64,000 nt of DNA from DATFVB01 sp963714035 (GTDB lineage: Bacteria; Acidobacteriota; Thermoanaerobaculia; UBA5066; DATFVB01): the NCBI GenBank assembly GCA_963714035.1, contig OY970224.1, positions 1,550,001 through 1,614,000 of the forward strand, read 5' to 3'. The stretch's first letter is position 1. Each line of letters opens with the position of its first letter. Made by a program: the position numbers and the translations under genes. Shown in pieces: positions 35,401 through 43,021 of the stretch. Below the pieces are notes generated by a model that worked only from the letters and a program-made list of their open reading frames with translations, was not told the origin of the DNA and searched no databases.

Positions 35401-35732
35401 TCTTTCTTCGCGCCCTTCTTCGCCGGCTTTTCTCCCTTTTCCGCCTTCTCGGCCTTCTCGGCTTTCTCGGCCTTCTCGGCCTTCTTGTCCTTCGTCTCGT
35501 TCTTTTCGCCCGCCCCGCCGGACTCCGAGGCGGAGTCCGAGCCGGATTTCTTCCCGGCGTAGTCGGTGACATACCAGCCGGAGCCCTTGAACTGGATGGC
35601 CGGCGCGGACGCCAGCTTCTTCATCTTCTTTTCACCGCAGTGCGGACAGATCCTCAGCGGCTTCTCGCTGAAGCTCTGGATCACTTCGGTCTTTTTCCCG
35701 CACTTCTCGCAGCGGTACTCGTACAGCGGCAT
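35397..35732 (-). CDS. FmdB-family zinc-ribbon protein with Lys/Glu repeat tail
   Basis: 111 aa. N-terminal FmdB domain: 'MPLYEYRCEKCGKKTEVIQS', 'CPHCGEKKMKKLAS', 'IQFKGSGWYVTDY', with two CxxC pairs for one Zn. From residue 62 the tail is acidic, then a tandem 'KAEKAEK' array made of near-identical 9-bp units (35445-35485), then basic. The stop is the CTAG of repeat element C, so the last residues may come from insertion. It is 7 bp downstream of the DUF4388 gene, same operon. Function of FmdB proteins is not well defined; regulatory roles are proposed. Confidence 0.92.
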   Translation of the reverse strand: MPLYEYRCEKCGKKTEVIQSFSEKPLRICPHCGEKKMKKLASAPAIQFKGSGWYVTDYAGKKSGSDSASESGGAGEKNETKDKKAEKAEKAEKAEKAEKGEKPAKKGAKKD

Positions 35733-35739
35733 CGGACGA

Positions 35740-36516
35740 TCAGCCCTGCCCTTCCGCGGCGCCGCCTCCCGGGTGCGTGCGCCAGTGCAGTTTCTTGACG
35801 GCGGGCTCGGGTTTCCGCCGGACGAGATCGTGGCAATAGAAGAGGAACAGCAGGCGAGCGTTCGTCGCCGCATCGCCGGGCCCCTTTCGGCAGAGATCGA
35901 CGAACGGCGTGCGCCCGTCGACGAACGAGAGAAAAGTCCGCTCGTCGGCCGAGATGTCCGCGGGCGCCGCCGCGCCCGCCACCGCCTCCAGGAGCGTCCA
36001 CGAAGGGCCCAGCTGCTTGACGAGCGCCTTCGGGTTGGCGACCTTCATGATCCCTTCGCGGATCGCGCGGTCGATCGGGAGGTCCATCTGGATCTTCTCC
36101 TCGGCGCGGAACCGGCCGACCTCGAACGTCACCTCGCCCGAGTCCCAGTCGAAGATCGACCAGAGGATCGCCGAAACCTGCTCGATCACGGCCCCCGCGA
36201 TCGCGGCCGGATCGAGCACGCCCATGTCGACCAGGACCTCGCCCTGGCGTTTTCCGCCGAAGGCGATCCGCCGTCCCGACTCCTCGAGATCGGCCGGGGA
36301 GATCAGGCCGCGGCGCACGAGGAGCGCCCCGAGGGCGTCGCCCATGTCGCTCGATATCGCGAAGACGACCCTGCCGGCGTCGAGGAAGATCTTCTTGACG
36401 ACGTTCGGCCGGCGCGCGGTGATCACGCCCGGCACGCGATAGCGGTGGATCGTCGCGAGGACCCGCGGAAGCGGCGTCGCCCCGAGATCCCCCCGGTACT
36501 GAAACTTCGCGCTCAT
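35740..36516 (-). CDS. DUF4388 (PATAN-like) domain protein
   Basis: 258 aa, ATG at 36516. The DUF4388 region is at about 4-170: 'FQYRGDLGATPLPRVLATIH', 'GVITARRPNVVKKIFLDAGR', 'VVFAISSDMGDALGALLVRR', 'GLISPADLEESGRR', 'ILWSIFDWDSGEVTFEVG'. These sequences occur in gliding/two-component-associated proteins of myxobacteria, Acidobacteriota and cyanobacteria. No TM helix and no output domain. Its promoter region overlaps that of divergent moeA (33 bp between starts). Confidence 0.88.
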   Translation of the reverse strand: MSAKFQYRGDLGATPLPRVLATIHRYRVPGVITARRPNVVKKIFLDAGRVVFAISSDMGDALGALLVRRGLISPADLEESGRRIAFGGKRQGEVLVDMGVLDPAAIAGAVIEQVSAILWSIFDWDSGEVTFEVGRFRAEEKIQMDLPIDRAIREGIMKVANPKALVKQLGPSWTLLEAVAGAAAPADISADERTFLSFVDGRTPFVDLCRKGPGDAATNARLLFLFYCHDLVRRKPEPAVKKLHWRTHPGGGAAEGQG

Positions 36517-36535
36517 GGTGGACGAAAGTGAATTC

Positions 36536-36541
36536 TATAAG
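36536..36541 (+). promoter_or_regulatory. -10 box TATAAG, likely leaderless start of moeA
   Basis: Ends 8 nt before GTG 36550. On the other strand the same bases form TAGAAT for the DUF4388 gene, so the two promoters overlap face to face. Confidence 0.5.
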
Positions 36542-36549
36542 ATCCGGGC

Positions 36550-37761
36550 GTGCTCACCCCGGCGGCGGCGCGCGAGCGGATCGACCGCGAAGTCGGCCCT
36601 CTGGACGCGGAGCCGGTTCCCCTCCTCGCCGCCGAGGGGCGGGTCCTCGCCTCCGACGTCGTCGCCGCCGGCGATTACCCCTCCTTCGAAACGACGGCCA
36701 TGGACGGGTATGCCGTCGCCGGCCCGGGCCCGGAGTGGCGCGACCGTCCCGGCACGATCGGGGCGGGCGCCGCGCCGATGCCGCCCCTCCTTCCCGGGGA
36801 AAGCGTCCGCGTGATGACCGGGGCCCCGGTGCCGGCCGGCGCGGAGGCGATCGTTCCCGTCGAGGATGCCGAGCTCTCCGGCGGGAAGCTCCGGGCTGCC
36901 GTCGCGCCCGAACCCGGCGCGCACATCCGGCGCCGCGGGGAGGTCTTCCGAGCGGGAGAGCTGCTGCTGCGGGCGAGGGAACGGCTCTCGCCGGAATCGA
37001 TTCTCCTGCTGGCGACGGCCGGAGCAGACCCGGCGAGCGTCGTTCGCCGCCCCGACGTCGTGATCGCGCCGACCGGAGCGGAGCTCGTCGACGCCGGCTC
37101 GGCGCCGTCGCCGGGACAGGTCCGGAACGGCAACGGTCCGGCTCTCGCGGCCGCGCTTTCCCGGCGGGGGATCCGCGCCCGCGCCGAGCCGCCCGTTTCC
37201 GACGATCCGGCCGCGCTGACGGCGTTCTTCGAGGCGGCAGGAGGCGCGGACCTGGTGCTCACGACCGGAGGAGTCTCGGCCGGCGACTACGACCTCACCG
37301 TCGAAGCCGCCGAGCGCGCCGGCTTTTCCGTGCTCTTCCACCGCGTCGCGGTCAAGCCCGGGATGCCGATCGCGTTCGGGCGCCGCGAAAGGACGTTCTG
37401 GTTCGGCCTCCCCGGAAATCCGGTCTCGGCGCTCACGACGTTCGCCGTCTTCGTCGAGGAAGCCCTCGACCGATTCGAGGGCGTCCGTCGGGAGCGGTAC
37501 GTCGCCGCCCGGCTCGCCTCTCCGGTGCGGTCGAAGAGCGGCCGCGAGGTCTACCGCGACGCCGTCCTTTCGTCGGCCGGGGCGGGACTCTCGGTGGCTC
37601 CGCTCGCCTCCCGGGGAAGCCACGACGTCCGCGTCCAGGCGCTCCGGAACGCGCTCCTCGTCCTCCCGGCCGGAGGTGGAGAATGGAAGGCCGGCGAGAC
37701 GATGCGGTGCCTTCCCCTTTCCCCTTTCCGCCCCCCGGCGGGCGATCTTCCGGTCTCCTGA
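36550..37761 (+). CDS. moeA: Molybdopterin molybdenumtransferase MoeA
   Basis: 403 aa, GTG start. MoeA signatures: 'YPSFETTAMDGYAVAG' (domain 1 active loop), 'VRVMTGAPVPAGAEAIVPVE', 'RRRGEVFRAGELLL', 'IAPTGAELVD', 'QVRNGNGPALAAAL', 'LVLTTGGVSAGDYD' (MoCF/MogA-like), 'PGMPIAFGRR', 'GLPGNPVSALTTF'. It inserts molybdate into adenylylated molybdopterin. No other cofactor genes are nearby, and no molybdoenzyme is in the window. It precedes the ketosynthase operon by 57 bp; co-transcription is possible but not evident. Confidence 0.96.
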   Translation: MLTPAAARERIDREVGPLDAEPVPLLAAEGRVLASDVVAAGDYPSFETTAMDGYAVAGPGPEWRDRPGTIGAGAAPMPPLLPGESVRVMTGAPVPAGAEAIVPVEDAELSGGKLRAAVAPEPGAHIRRRGEVFRAGELLLRARERLSPESILLLATAGADPASVVRRPDVVIAPTGAELVDAGSAPSPGQVRNGNGPALAAALSRRGIRARAEPPVSDDPAALTAFFEAAGGADLVLTTGGVSAGDYDLTVEAAERAGFSVLFHRVAVKPGMPIAFGRRERTFWFGLPGNPVSALTTFAVFVEEALDRFEGVRRERYVAARLASPVRSKSGREVYRDAVLSSAGAGLSVAPLASRGSHDVRVQALRNALLVLPAGGGEWKAGETMRCLPLSPFRPPAGDLPVS

Positions 37762-37818
37762 AGACGCGTCCGTGGAGCCTCCGCGCGTGCAAGAATCGGG
37801 TGGAGTGAGGGAATTCTC

Positions 37819-39066
37819 ATGAAACGGGCCGTCGTGACCGGGATGGGGTGCGTTTCTCCGAACGGGATCGGGCGCGAGGCGTTCGCCGAGGCGATCCGCG
37901 CCGGACGCTCCGGCGTCGGAAAGGTCTCCCTCTTCGACCCCGAAGGGCTTCCCGTCACGATCGCGGCGGAAGTGAAGGGGTTCGATCCGACGGACCACCT
38001 TCCCGCGAAGGAAGTCGCCCGCCTGTCGCGCGCCGTTCCGATGGCGATCGCCGCGTCGACGGAGGCGCTGGAGGACGCCGGGATCGACGCGTCCCGCCTG
38101 ACCCTCGACGAAGCGCGCGAGTGGAACGTCGTCCTCGGAACCGGCGGCGGCGCGATCGAGTTCGCCGAGCGGATGTACCACCTCTACTACACGGGGCAGC
38201 AGCGCAAGGCGTCGGCCCACACGATCTCGACGGGGACGATCGGAACGATGTCGTCCGAGCTCTCGATGCGCTTCGGGCTCCGCGGCGCCTCCCACGTGAT
38301 CACGACCGGCTGCGCCTCGTCGACGGACGCGCTCGGATACGCGTTCCGCTCGATCAAGCACGGCGACGCGTCGATCGCGCTCGTCGGCGGCGTCGACGCG
38401 ACGATCGTGCGCGGCATCATGGAAGGGTTCATCCTCATGCGCGTCGTCTCCACCGCGCGCGACGACCTGCCGCCGGAGGCGTCCCGCCCGTTCTCCGCGG
38501 ATCGCGACGGATTCGTGCTCGGCGAAGGATCGTGGATGTTCGTCGTCGAAGAGCTCGAAAGGGCGCGCGCGCGGGGAGCCCGCATCTACGGCGAGATCCG
38601 GGGATACGGCGCCACGTGCGACGCGCACCACCGGATCCGCCTCGACGAGTCGGGAGAGGAGCCCGCGCGGGCGATGCGCCTGGCGCTCGGCGAGGCCTCC
38701 CTTTCGCCGGAAGACATCGGCTATCTCTCGTATCACGGGACTTCGACCGAGCTCAACGACCGGGTCGAGACGCGCGCGGTCCGGAAGGCGTTCGGCGACG
38801 CGGCGGCGCGGGTTCCCGGCTCCTCGATCAAGTCGATGATCGGCCATCCCCAGGGCGCCTGCGGCGCGGCGGGGGTGGCGGCGACGCTCCTCGCGATGCG
38901 CGACGGATTCCTGCCGCCGACGATCAACCTCGGCGCCGCGGACCCGGCCTGCGATCTCGACTACGTCCCCGGGATCGCGCGCGAGGCGACGTTCGACGCG
39001 GCGCTCTGCAACTGCATCGCATTCGGATCGAAGAACTCGGCGCTCGTCGTCGCCCGCGTGCCGTGA
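37819..39066 (+). CDS. FabF-like beta-ketoacyl synthase
   Basis: 415 aa, ATG after GAGGG. Thiolase-fold condensing enzyme with the KAS II triad: Cys165 in 'TTGCASSTDALGYAF', His306 in 'YHGTSTELND' and His343 in 'MIGHPQGACGAAG'. Length fits FabF. It is not in a fatty-acid synthesis cluster (no ACP, FabG or FabZ nearby). It is directly coupled to a methyltransferase and a FAD oxidoreductase, so a secondary role in condensing acyl chains for a modified lipid or polyketide is likely (inference). Confidence 0.93.
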   Translation: MKRAVVTGMGCVSPNGIGREAFAEAIRAGRSGVGKVSLFDPEGLPVTIAAEVKGFDPTDHLPAKEVARLSRAVPMAIAASTEALEDAGIDASRLTLDEAREWNVVLGTGGGAIEFAERMYHLYYTGQQRKASAHTISTGTIGTMSSELSMRFGLRGASHVITTGCASSTDALGYAFRSIKHGDASIALVGGVDATIVRGIMEGFILMRVVSTARDDLPPEASRPFSADRDGFVLGEGSWMFVVEELERARARGARIYGEIRGYGATCDAHHRIRLDESGEEPARAMRLALGEASLSPEDIGYLSYHGTSTELNDRVETRAVRKAFGDAAARVPGSSIKSMIGHPQGACGAAGVAATLLAMRDGFLPPTINLGAADPACDLDYVPGIAREATFDAALCNCIAFGSKNSALVVARVP

Positions 39067-39764
39067 GCTTTCTCGTTCCGGAACGGCGCCCCCAGCGGGA
39101 AATGCTGGACGACGCCGTCCTCCCGATCGAAGAGGTGGAGCGCTCGCTCGCCGACATCCGGTGGGTCAACCGGTTCTGGGGAGGCCACCGCGTCGCCCGC
39201 TCCGCGGTTCTCGGCGCGATCCTCTCGGCCGCGCGGCCGCAGACCCTCCTCGACCTCGGCTCGGGTTCGACCGACGTTCCCCTCGTTCTGGCGCGGAAGG
39301 CCTCCCGCCGCGGCGTGCGGCTCACCCCGTTCTGTCTCGACCTCCAGGTCGCCCATCTTGCGGCCGCGCGGCGGCTCTACGGCGAGGCCGCGCCCGCCCT
39401 CGTCGCCGGCGATGCGAAGCGCACGCCCTTTGCCGACGGCAGTTTCGACTGGGTGATCTCGGCCCAGTTCTTCCATCATTTTTCTCCCGAGGAGAACGTG
39501 GGGATCCTGCGGGAGATGGCGCGGCTCGCGCGGCGGGGGATCTTCGTCCTCGATCTCCGGAGGCACGCCATCGCGCGGCTCGCCGTGATGGGCCTCGGCC
39601 CCTTCCTCTTCCGGAGCGGCGTCACCCGCGTGGACGCCCGGATGTCGGTGGAGCAGGCCTACACTCCCGCCGAAGTCGGCGACATCGCGCGCCGCGCGGG
39701 CCTTTCCGAGATCGCCGTGCGCGCCGCGCCGCCTTTCCGTCTCGTACTCTCGGCGCGCCGGTGA
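39063..39764 (+). CDS. Class I SAM-dependent methyltransferase
   Basis: 233 aa, GTG overlapping the ketosynthase stop (GTGA). SAM-binding motif I 'LLDLGSGSTDVPLVLA' (about 58-73), acidic motif 'CLDLQVAHL', 'GDAKRTPFADGSFDWVISAQ' (motifs II/III), then 'FFHHFSPEENVGILREMARL', as in UbiE/COQ5-type small-molecule methyltransferases. The N-terminus 'EVERSLADIRWVNRFWGGHR' resembles methyltransferases that sit beside type III polyketide synthases and FAD oxidoreductases (from memory). Likely methylates the ketosynthase product. Confidence 0.9.
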   Translation: MSFLVPERRPQREMLDDAVLPIEEVERSLADIRWVNRFWGGHRVARSAVLGAILSAARPQTLLDLGSGSTDVPLVLARKASRRGVRLTPFCLDLQVAHLAAARRLYGEAAPALVAGDAKRTPFADGSFDWVISAQFFHHFSPEENVGILREMARLARRGIFVLDLRRHAIARLAVMGLGPFLFRSGVTRVDARMSVEQAYTPAEVGDIARRAGLSEIAVRAAPPFRLVLSARR

Positions 39765-40918
39765 CTCCCGAGCTCGACGTCGCGATCGTGGGAGCGGGTC
39801 CCGCCGGATCGTCGGCGGCGATCGAGCTCGCGCGGCGGGGCCGATCCGTCGTGCTCTTCGAGAAGGAGCGATTTCCCCGCGACAAGGTCTGCGGAGAGTT
39901 CCTGTCGCCGGAGGCGATGGAGGACCTCGCGCGATGGGGCGTCGCGGCGCGGATCGCCGCGGAGCCCGTCGAGCGCATCGACCGGGGGACGTTCTTCGTC
40001 GCTCCACGCCGCCGCGTCGACTTTCTCCTGCCGCGTCCGGCTCTCGGCGTCTCCCGGCGGCTTCTGGACACGCTGCTCGCCGGCGAGGCGGAATCGGCGG
40101 GGGCGGAGGTCCGCTTCGGCCGCGACGTCGAGCGCATCGCCGGCTCGCCCGCGGAAGGGTTCTCGGTCGAGGCGGCCGGGGAACGGCCGCTCACGGCGCG
40201 CGTCGTGCTCGCCGCCTGGGGACGGTGGGCTCCCCTCGATCGGGCATTCGGGCGGAAATTCGCGCTGCGGACGCGGGGACGCTTCTTCGGATGGAGCCGC
40301 CACGACGCGGGCGACTCGTCCCATCTCGCGGGAAAGATCCACCTGCACTTCTTTCGCGGCGGATACTGCGGGCTGTCGCGGATCGAGGGCGGCGTCGTCA
40401 ACTTCGCCGGAGTCGTCGCCGAGAAGGAGCTGCGGCGCCGCCTCGGCGAATCGACCGAAGGGACGAGCGGATGGGATCGCTTCCTCGCGACGCTCGTCGA
40501 CGACGAGCCGCGGCTTCGCGCCGATCTCGCTCCCCTTCACCCCGTCCGCGAGGTGCTCGGAACGCCGGCGGTCTTCTTCGAGCGCCACTCCCCCGCGTTC
40601 GCCGGCGTCCTCGGGATCGGCGACGCCGCCGGGATCCGCGATCCGTTCACCGGCGACGGCCAGGCGACCGCGATCCGAAGCGGAATCGTCGCCGCGGGCG
40701 CGGTGGACGCGTTTCTTCGCGGCAAGCTGCCGGCGGAAGGCCTCGAGCGGGCGCACCGGGAAGCCTGGCGCCGCGCGTTCGGCGCGCCGTTCGGCTGGGA
40801 CCGCGTCTTCCGGAAGGCGCTCTTCTCGCCGCTCGCCCGCCGGATCCTCCTGCCGGTCGCCGCTCCGCTGGTTCGCGCCGGAATCGCGCGGACGCGTCTG
40901 CGGCCCGCCCTCGATTAA
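39761..40918 (+). CDS. FAD-dependent oxidoreductase, geranylgeranyl-reductase-like
   Basis: 385 aa, GTG overlapping the methyltransferase stop (GTGA). Rossmann motif 'DVAIVGAGPAGSSAAIELAR' at residue 5, then 'FEKERFPRDKVCGEFLSPEA' (the typical GGR/halogenase-like second motif with Cys-Gly-Glu), and 'GIGDAAGIRDPFTGDGQATA' (FAD ribityl contact). Related enzymes reduce isoprenoid double bonds or oxidise aromatic polyketides. As the third gene of the ketosynthase-methyltransferase-oxidoreductase trio it probably tailors the same product. The end overlaps the first copy of an 18-nt repeated motif. Confidence 0.92.
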   Translation: MTPELDVAIVGAGPAGSSAAIELARRGRSVVLFEKERFPRDKVCGEFLSPEAMEDLARWGVAARIAAEPVERIDRGTFFVAPRRRVDFLLPRPALGVSRRLLDTLLAGEAESAGAEVRFGRDVERIAGSPAEGFSVEAAGERPLTARVVLAAWGRWAPLDRAFGRKFALRTRGRFFGWSRHDAGDSSHLAGKIHLHFFRGGYCGLSRIEGGVVNFAGVVAEKELRRRLGESTEGTSGWDRFLATLVDDEPRLRADLAPLHPVREVLGTPAVFFERHSPAFAGVLGIGDAAGIRDPFTGDGQATAIRSGIVAAGAVDAFLRGKLPAEGLERAHREAWRRAFGAPFGWDRVFRKALFSPLARRILLPVAAPLVRAGIARTRLRPALD

Positions 40919-41168
40919 TACACGATTAGACAGATGACCCGGGGGGAGCTTCCCCCAGGCCCTCTCTGGAGCCCCGGGTGAAGCTTCCGGGTGCCGGTCG
41001 CGAGAAGGCGTCGAGGGTTCGTCGCGATGCGCCGCCTCGAAAACCGCGAAGCGACTCGCGGACTCGATTAATACACGATTCTATTGGCTCCGATCGGCGG
41101 GCTCCCCGGCGGAGATCCGATCCGAGGCCGGACTCCAGAGGGGGCTTGGGGGAAGCATCCCCCAGGTC
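40911..41168. repeat. Repeat cluster after the FAD oxidoreductase
   Basis: An 18-nt motif (AATCGTGTATTAATCGAG on the minus strand) occurs at about 40911-40928 and exactly again at about 41060-41077. Interleaved are two GC hairpins that are inverted copies of each other (about 40939-40977 and 41129-41168, GGGGGAGCTTCCCCC-type). No gene is visible in 40919-41263. Confidence 0.75.
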
Positions 41169-41263
41169 AAACGTTCAGCCCGGCGGTTCGGTCGCCGACG
41201 CCGTCAGCGAAGGCGACCGATCCGCGCCGACGCCTTCAGGCGACGGCGCCCGCCGGAGCGCGA

Positions 41264-41998
41264 TCACCACTCTTCGTCGGGCTCTTCCTTCTTCTCCGTC
41301 CCCCGCGCGGCGGCGTCCGCGACATCCGCGTCCCCGGACTCCCGGAGGTCTTCGGGGAGATCCGACTCGGCCTGGCGCGCAAGCGCCGCAGCATCGTGTC
41401 CCGCTCCCCATTCCTGGAGGCTCTCGGTGTACTTGTCGTCCGACTTCCAGTCGCCTTCGCCCATCACGCTCGTGGAAGGAGTCGTGGCTTTCCGCGGCGC
41501 GGGGGCCGGCTTCGGCGCGGCCGCCTTCACCGGAGCGGCTTTCTTCGGAGCGGCAGGCTTTGCGCTCCTCGCGGGAGCGGCCCTTTTCGCGGTCTTCTTC
41601 GGAGCAGTCCTTTTCGCGCTCCTCGCCGGAGCGGCCTTTTTCGCGCTCCTTTTCGGAGCGGCCCGTTTTGCGCTCCTCGCCGGAGCGGCCCGCCGGGCTT
41701 TCTTCGCCGGAGCCGCGCGGCGCGCGGTCTTCTTCGGAGCGGCCTTTTTCGGGGCTCGTTTTGCGCTCCTCTTCGGAGCGGTCCGTTTTGCGCTCCTCTT
41801 CGGAGCGACTCGTTTCGCGCTCCTCGCCGGGGCGGCCTTCTTCTTCGCCGCGCGACGGGCGGGCGCCTTTTTCGCGGACTTCCGGGACGCGGACTTTCGG
41901 GCCGACGACTTCGGCGCACGGGAGGACCTCTTCTTCGCCGAGCTCCGCGACTTCGCCGCGCTCCTCGACGCCTTTTTCGCCTTCTTTTTCGTCGCCAT
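41264..41998 (-). CDS. Histone-H1-like Lys/Ala/Pro-rich protein with acidic tail
   Basis: 244 aa. ATG at 41998 (GGAGAAGAA just upstream). Residues 1-175 are degenerate tandem K-R-A-A-P-(K/A)-R-S-A-K units, highly basic, like bacterial H1/AlgP-type nucleoid proteins. Residues about 185-244 are a different, acidic, non-repetitive domain: 'STSVMGEGDWKSDDKYTESL', 'QEWGAGHDAAALARQAESDL'. The repeats are built from 12-24-bp DNA units and so are prone to slippage. It likely binds DNA or RNA non-specifically; the acidic domain may be self-regulatory (inference). Confidence 0.85.
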   Translation of the reverse strand: MATKKKAKKASRSAAKSRSSAKKRSSRAPKSSARKSASRKSAKKAPARRAAKKKAAPARSAKRVAPKRSAKRTAPKRSAKRAPKKAAPKKTARRAAPAKKARRAAPARSAKRAAPKRSAKKAAPARSAKRTAPKKTAKRAAPARSAKPAAPKKAAPVKAAAPKPAPAPRKATTPSTSVMGEGDWKSDDKYTESLQEWGAGHDAAALARQAESDLPEDLRESGDADVADAAARGTEKKEEPDEEW

Positions 41999-42032
41999 TT
42001 CTTCTCCTCTCCGGGACATTCCTCCCGGTTCC

Positions 42033-42038
42033 TATAAT
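42033..42038 (+). promoter_or_regulatory. -10 box TATAAT, leaderless start of the 42046 gene
   Basis: Perfect box 7 nt before GTG 42046. A TATGAT on the other strand at 42042-42037 overlaps it and faces the histone-like gene. Confidence 0.65.
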
Positions 42039-42045
42039 CATATAT

Positions 42046-42579
42046 GTGGACTCTTCTCGCATCGCCGTGCGCGCCGATCCCCGAGCGCTGCGGATCGACA
42101 TCGCCCCGCCGATCTCTTCCGCGCCGCTTCGCCGGAGGCTGATCGCCGCCGGAATTCTCCTCGCCTCGGGAACCCTTCTGGGCGCGATCCGCCTCGGCCG
42201 GGAATGGCGGCAGCTCGCCGCGGGCCGGGAAACCCTCCCCGCCGGAGCGCTCCTCCTCCTTTCGGCGGCCGTGCTCGTCGGGGCCCCGGCAGCGCTCTTC
42301 GGGCTGATCGCGCTCTTTTTCGCCGAGGAAACGCTCGAGATCGCCGACGCGACGATCCTCCGGGAGATCTCGATCTTCGGCGGCGCGCAACGCCGGACCC
42401 TCGCGCGAGCGGCCGACACCCGGCTCCTCTGGACGACCCGGCCGGTGCCGCCGTGGTGGACATGGACGTTCCGGCGTCTCGCCGTCGTCACGGGGCGCGA
42501 GCGGCTCGGGATCGGCGCCACGCTCGGAACCGCCGAGAAGGAAACGCTCGAAGGAATCGTCCGGCGCGCGATCGAATAG
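42046..42579 (+). CDS. Two-TM membrane protein, uncharacterised
   Basis: 177 aa. The GTG at 42046 is chosen because of the TATAAT box exactly 7 nt upstream; no ribosome site exists. Two TM helices (about 31-48 and about 65-90) with short loops, then a cytoplasmic beta-rich domain ('EETLEIADATILREISIFGG', 'TRLLWTTRPVPPWWTWTF') similar in pattern to PH-like membrane proteins. Family not recognised. Its stop is 10 bp from the EVE gene start. Confidence 0.75.
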   Translation: MDSSRIAVRADPRALRIDIAPPISSAPLRRRLIAAGILLASGTLLGAIRLGREWRQLAAGRETLPAGALLLLSAAVLVGAPAALFGLIALFFAEETLEIADATILREISIFGGAQRRTLARAADTRLLWTTRPVPPWWTWTFRRLAVVTGRERLGIGATLGTAEKETLEGIVRRAIE

Positions 42580-42582
42580 AAT
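42577..42582 (+). promoter_or_regulatory. -10 box TAGAAT, likely leaderless start of EVE gene
   Basis: 7 nt before ATG 42590; it overlaps the stop codon of the upstream gene. Confidence 0.5.
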
Positions 42583-42589
42583 CAAAGGG

Positions 42590-43021
42590 ATGAGCGCCAT
42601 CAAGGCCGTCCTGAAGACGGAGCCTTCGCAGTACTCGTTCGATCAGCTCGAGAAGGATCGCGTGACCCTCTGGACCGGAATCCACAACTATGCGGCCCTG
42701 AAGAATCTCGAACAGCTCAAGATCGGGGACGCCGTCGCCGTCTACCACACCGGCACGGAGCGGGCGGCGGTCGGGGTCGCGATCGTGACGAAGGCCGCGC
42801 ACCGGCCGCGCGGCGAGCCCAACCCGAAGTTCCTCGCGATCGAAGTCCGGGCGGGCCGGCGGTTCCCGCGCCCGGTGCCCCTCGACGTGCTCAAGGAAGA
42901 CCCGGCGTTCGCCGACAGCCCGCTCGTCACGATGGGGCGCCTCTCCGTCGTTCCGGTCACGGCGCAGCAGTCGGACCGCATCACGGCGCTCGCCGGCCGG
43001 CGGCGGGAGAGCGCGCTTTGA
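42590..43021 (+). CDS. EVE-domain protein
   Basis: 143 aa, ATG. EVE/PUA-like fold throughout: 'AVLKTEPSQYSFDQLEKDRV', 'TLWTGIHNYAALKNLEQLKI', 'GDAVAVYHTGTERAAVGVAI', 'PKFLAIEVRAGRRFPRPVPL'. EVE domains bind modified bases in DNA or RNA (family knowledge). The stop overlaps the start of the DEAD-box helicase (TTGA), suggesting a joint RNA-related role. Confidence 0.93.
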   Translation: MSAIKAVLKTEPSQYSFDQLEKDRVTLWTGIHNYAALKNLEQLKIGDAVAVYHTGTERAAVGVAIVTKAAHRPRGEPNPKFLAIEVRAGRRFPRPVPLDVLKEDPAFADSPLVTMGRLSVVPVTAQQSDRITALAGRRRESAL

